Of a stretch of DNA of 64,000 nucleotides, positions 61,678 to 64,000 are shown piece by piece (the first letter of the stretch is position 1; each line of letters begins with the position of its first letter). The translations under genes and the position numbers were made by a program. The notes beneath the pieces were generated by a model. It made no database searches. It worked only from the letters and a program-made list of their open reading frames with translations, and was not told the DNA's origin. The stretch is from Rhodothalassium salexigens DSM 2132 (GTDB lineage: Bacteria; Pseudomonadota; Alphaproteobacteria; Sphingomonadales; Rhodothalassiaceae), in the NCBI RefSeq assembly GCF_004341375.1, contig NZ_SLXO01000004.1, forward strand, positions 124,001-188,000, read 5' to 3'.

Positions 61678-62378
61678 CCCACCACGACGACGACCATTAC
61701 GAGCCGGTTCGCGGCCTGCCCGAATTGCCGCCAGAGGGGGAGAAGATCCTCTGGCAGGGTGCGCCGCATTGGTCGGCCATCGCGCTGCGGGTGTTCCACA
61801 TCCGCGCGGTGGCGATCTATTTCGCGGTTTTGGTGGTCTGGCGTCTGGTGGCCAGCCTGTCGGATGGCCTGGGCATGATTGCGGCGGCGACGTCCGCCGC
61901 AATCATCCTCGCCCCCGCGGTGCTGGGCTTGGGCCTGTTGGCGTTCCTCGCCTGGACCATCGCCAAGACCACGGTCTACACGGTGACTAACCGGCGGGTG
62001 GCGATCCGGGCCGGGGTGGCGGTGTCCAAAACCGTCAACCTGCCGTTCAAGATCATCGAAAGCGCGGCGCTGAAGACCCATGGCGACGGCACCACCGATC
62101 TGCCGTTGACCCTGGTCGAAGGCAACAAGCCGGCGTATCTGCTGCTTTGGCCGCACGTTCGGCCGCGGCAGTATCGGGCTGTGCAGCCGATGCTGCGGGG
62201 CCTGATCAACGGCGACTATGTGGCACGGCTTTTGTCGGCGGCGCTGTGCGAGTATCACGATCTGGACCCGGAGACGGCGTGTGCGCCGACCGCCGAGGCC
62301 GATGCCGTCAATACCACCACCAAGGCGCCGGCCAAGCCGGCAAGTGACAAGCCGCGGGCCGTGGCCGCCGCGTCCTGA
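61674..62378 (+). CDS. puhB: Photosynthetic complex assembly protein PuhB
   Basis: PuhB assists reaction-centre assembly in the membrane. The 234-residue protein has the conserved start GLPELPPEGEKILWQGAPHW, three hydrophobic helices (about 40-60, 66-80, 82-97), then a PH-like segment YTVTNRRVAIRAGVAVSKTV and LPLTLVEGNKPAYLLLWPHV, which is the family pattern. The Ala/Thr/Lys-rich C-terminal tail is variable. It overlaps puhA by ATGA; puhC follows after 55 bp. Confidence 0.93.
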   Translation: MTHHDDDHYEPVRGLPELPPEGEKILWQGAPHWSAIALRVFHIRAVAIYFAVLVVWRLVASLSDGLGMIAAATSAAIILAPAVLGLGLLAFLAWTIAKTTVYTVTNRRVAIRAGVAVSKTVNLPFKIIESAALKTHGDGTTDLPLTLVEGNKPAYLLLWPHVRPRQYRAVQPMLRGLINGDYVARLLSAALCEYHDLDPETACAPTAEADAVNTTTKAPAKPASDKPRAVAAAS

Positions 62379-62433
62379 CCGACGCCCGGCCAAAGGCCCG
62401 CGACACCCGAACCTGGAGCGAAAGACAGAACCG

Positions 62434-62895
62434 ATGAGTGAGACCGAAGGCCCCGAGCGTTTCCCGAAATCGATGCTTTACGCGGCGGGCCTCATGATCG
62501 CTTTGAGCTTGGCGCTGGCCACTTGGTCGCGCGTGACCGGCAAGGGAGACGTGCCCCCGCCCGATGCCGATCTGGTGATGGAGCGATCGCTGCTGTTCTC
62601 GGACCATAGCGACGGCTCGGTGCGCGTGCACGACGCCGATACCGGCGAGTTGGTCGAGGTGATGGCAGCCGGCACCAACGGTTTCGTCCGCTCGCTGATG
62701 CGTGGTCTGGCCCGCAAGCGCCAGGCCGAGGGCGTCGGCTCGGACGCACCGTTCAAGCTGATCCTGTGGGACGATGGTCGTCTGTCGTTGGTCGACCCCA
62801 GCACTGACGAGCATGTGTTCCTGAACGCGTTCGGTCGCGACAATGTGAATGCCTTCGCGGCCCTTCTCCCACCACGTCAAGGGAAAACCTCATGA
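62434..62895 (+). CDS. puhC: Photosynthetic complex assembly protein PuhC
   Basis: PuhC is a one-helix membrane protein that helps organise reaction centre and LH1 assembly. The 153-residue product has a short cytoplasmic N-terminus, a helix at about 13-31 (SMLYAAGLMIALSLALATW), and a periplasmic domain with LLFSDHSDGSVRVHDADTG, FVRSLMRGLARKRQAEGVG and RLSLVDPSTDEHVFLNAFG, the family signature. ATG 62434 has an A/G-rich sequence (GGAGCGAAAGACAG) ahead. Its stop overlaps the next gene by ATGA. Confidence 0.92.
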   Translation: MSETEGPERFPKSMLYAAGLMIALSLALATWSRVTGKGDVPPPDADLVMERSLLFSDHSDGSVRVHDADTGELVEVMAAGTNGFVRSLMRGLARKRQAEGVGSDAPFKLILWDDGRLSLVDPSTDEHVFLNAFGRDNVNAFAALLPPRQGKTS

Positions 62896-63239
62896 CGATC
62901 CCGTCCGCCAACCCGAACCAGACCCCGTCCCGGCCCGCGCCGGCGGATCTGGCACATCTGAAAGAGTTCGAGGTGCCGTGCCGCGTCGCCGTCGAACGAA
63001 CCGAAGAATTCTTCTGCGCCCACGTCCTCCTGGGCAACCAGGTCACCGTCGACGCCGGCGATACCGTCACCGTGCAGGGTGACGCGATCGACGCCAAGCC
63101 GGGTGACCGGTTCATCGAACGTCGCCGGGCCAAGGTCCGCCGGGCCGGCCCGCTGGCCCGCGCCTGGACCAAGATTGCCGCGATTTTCGAGATCACCGAG
63201 CTGTTCGAAGTCAGCTTCACCGGCCGGAGGACGCTATGA
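62892..63239 (+). CDS. Small conserved protein between puhC and acsF, unknown function
   Basis: A 115-residue soluble protein, mostly beta in appearance: [36 protein letters not shown] and a basic region [16 protein letters not shown], ending in [17 protein letters not shown]. Small genes of this type occur between puhC and acsF in other phototrophic alphaproteobacteria, but I know of no defined role. Overlaps on both sides (ATGA with puhC and acsF) show tight translational coupling, so it is likely needed in step with RC or cyclase production. Confidence 0.85.
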   Translation: MTIPSANPNQTPSRPAPADLAHLKEFEVPCRVAVERTEEFFCAHVLLGNQVTVDAGDTVTVQGDAIDAKPGDRFIERRRAKVRRAGPLARAWTKIAAIFEITELFEVSFTGRRTL

Positions 63240-64000
63240 ACGCCGATACGGGGTTTCAGGAGCCGATCGACGCCGTCGAGCACATGCAGGCGACCGGCGA
63301 AGATACGCTCAGCTACAAGACCACCGACATGGCCCAGGAAGACACCATCCTGAGCCCGCGCTTCTATACCACCGACTATGAAGCGCTCGACCAGTTGGAC
63401 GTCAGCCTGGTGCGCACGGAGTGGGATCAGTTGATGGCCGATTTCAAGGCCGATCCCAACAAGCAGCACTTCAACCGCACGCCCGACTTCGACGAGGCCG
63501 ACCTCGATGCGCTGCCCAAGGACTTGCGCGACGAATTCGTCGACTTCCTGGTCAGTTCGGTGACCGCCGAGTTTTCCGGCTGCATCCTCTATGCCGAGAT
63601 CAAGAAGCGGGTTTCCAACCAGGACGCGCGCGACCTGTTCCGCTACATGAGCCGCGACGAGGCGCGCCACGCCGGCTTCATCAACGACGTGCTGAAGGAT
63701 TTCGGCATCGGCGTCGACCTGGGCTTCCTGACCAAGGAAAAGAAGTACACCTACTTCAAGCCCAAGTTCATCTGGTACGCCACCTATCTGTCGGAAAAGA
63801 TCGGCTACGCGCGCTATATCACCATCTATCGTCAGCTCGAACGCCACCCCGAGCTCCAGTTCCACCCGATCTTCAAGTGGTACAAGGAGTGGTGCAACGA
63901 CGAGTTCAAGCATGGCGAGGCGCTGGCGATGATCATGCGCGCCGACCCCAAGCTGCTCAAGGGCGGCAACAAGCTGTGGATCCGGTTTTTCCAGCTTGCC
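63236..64000 (+). CDS. acsF: Aerobic Mg-protoporphyrin IX monomethyl ester cyclase AcsF (partial, runs off right edge)
   Basis: AcsF uses O2 and a diiron site to form the isocyclic ring of (bacterio)chlorophyll. The 255 visible residues hold the usual [20 protein letters not shown], then diiron ligands in [17 protein letters not shown] (E112), [13 protein letters not shown] (E142, H145) and [13 protein letters not shown], with [20 protein letters not shown] between. The family is about 350 residues, so roughly 100 are beyond the window. ATG 63236 overlaps the previous stop by ATGA. It shows that this organism can make the ring aerobically; an anaerobic BchE may or may not exist elsewhere. Confidence 0.96.
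   Translation, partial: MNADTGFQEPIDAVEHMQATGEDTLSYKTTDMAQEDTILSPRFYTTDYEALDQLDVSLVRTEWDQLMADFKADPNKQHFNRTPDFDEADLDALPKDLRDEFVDFLVSSVTAEFSGCILYAEIKKRVSNQDARDLFRYMSRDEARHAGFINDVLKDFGIGVDLGFLTKEKKYTYFKPKFIWYATYLSEKIGYARYITIYRQLERHPELQFHPIFKWYKEWCNDEFKHGEALAMIMRADPKLLKGGNKLWIRFFQLA

Overview
The window is about 64 kb of GC-rich DNA (roughly 70% G+C by eye) from a bacteriochlorophyll-making alphaproteobacterium. It holds the bacteriochlorophyll and reaction-centre part of a photosynthesis gene cluster: bchP, a PucC-like carrier and bchG; the regulators ppsR and aerR/ppaA; and the long run bchF-bchN-bchB-bchH-bchL-bchM-lhaA-puhA-puhB-puhC-orf-acsF. This gene set and order is typical of purple non-sulfur or aerobic anoxygenic phototrophic alphaproteobacteria. 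I cannot name the genus. The crt, puf, bchCXYZ and bchID genes are not in the window.

Layout. 1-4.6 kb: arginine succinyltransferase (AST) catabolic operon on the minus strand (M20 hydrolase, astA, astD, astB, the last cut by the left edge), with a divergent LuxR-type regulator. 5.9-10.8 kb: tRNA-Gln, ispE, a TPR lipoprotein and ETF-ubiquinone oxidoreductase. 11-17.4 kb (plus strand): uracil-DNA glycosylase, lytic transglycosylase, a MoaB/MogA-like gene, nadC, an AraC regulator and a voltage-gated-type ion channel. 17.8-24.8 kb: a surface-glycan locus with sulfotransferase, glycosyltransferase, flippase, NAD-sugar epimerase, a SQD1/SqdB-like UDP-sulfoquinovose synthase and a CapD/FlaA1-like dehydratase. 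25-43.5 kb: mostly housekeeping genes (uvrB, a c-type cytochrome, a cold-shock gene, two bPH2 membrane proteins, a PilZ protein, acyl-CoA synthetase, thioesterase, yjbQ, a DUF481 porin-like protein, a YceI protein, typA, cobS, cobT, a cobC-like phosphatase) ending with a soluble cytochrome c at the border of the photosynthesis cluster. 43.8-64 kb: the photosynthesis cluster.

How the cluster works. aerR and ppsR run leftward ahead of bchG, the pucC-like gene and bchP (phytylation and tail reduction). bchF starts the rightward superoperon, in which most genes overlap by ATGA/TGATG. AcsF makes the isocyclic ring with oxygen; BchNBL is the oxygen-sensitive dark protochlorophyllide reductase; BchH and BchM act at magnesium insertion and methylation; LhaA, PuhA, PuhB and PuhC build the reaction centre and LH1. 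PpsR/CrtJ-type palindromes (TGT-N12-ACA) lie on the -35 boxes of TTGACA-N17 promoters in front of bchG and between aerR and bchF, so both arms look controlled by the adjacent PpsR/AerR pair.

The most unusual points are an insertion of about 60 residues, rich in Pro and Ala, in the cytoplasmic domain of reaction-centre subunit H (PuhA); a bchG promoter that predicts a leaderless mRNA; a strong Shine-Dalgarno driving an out-of-frame 39-codon ORF inside the aerR leader region; low-GC patches in the 3' third of nadC and in front of the sulfotransferase; and a glycan locus joining sulfotransferase and sulfoquinovose chemistry. No rRNA, CRISPR array, transposase or phage gene was found.
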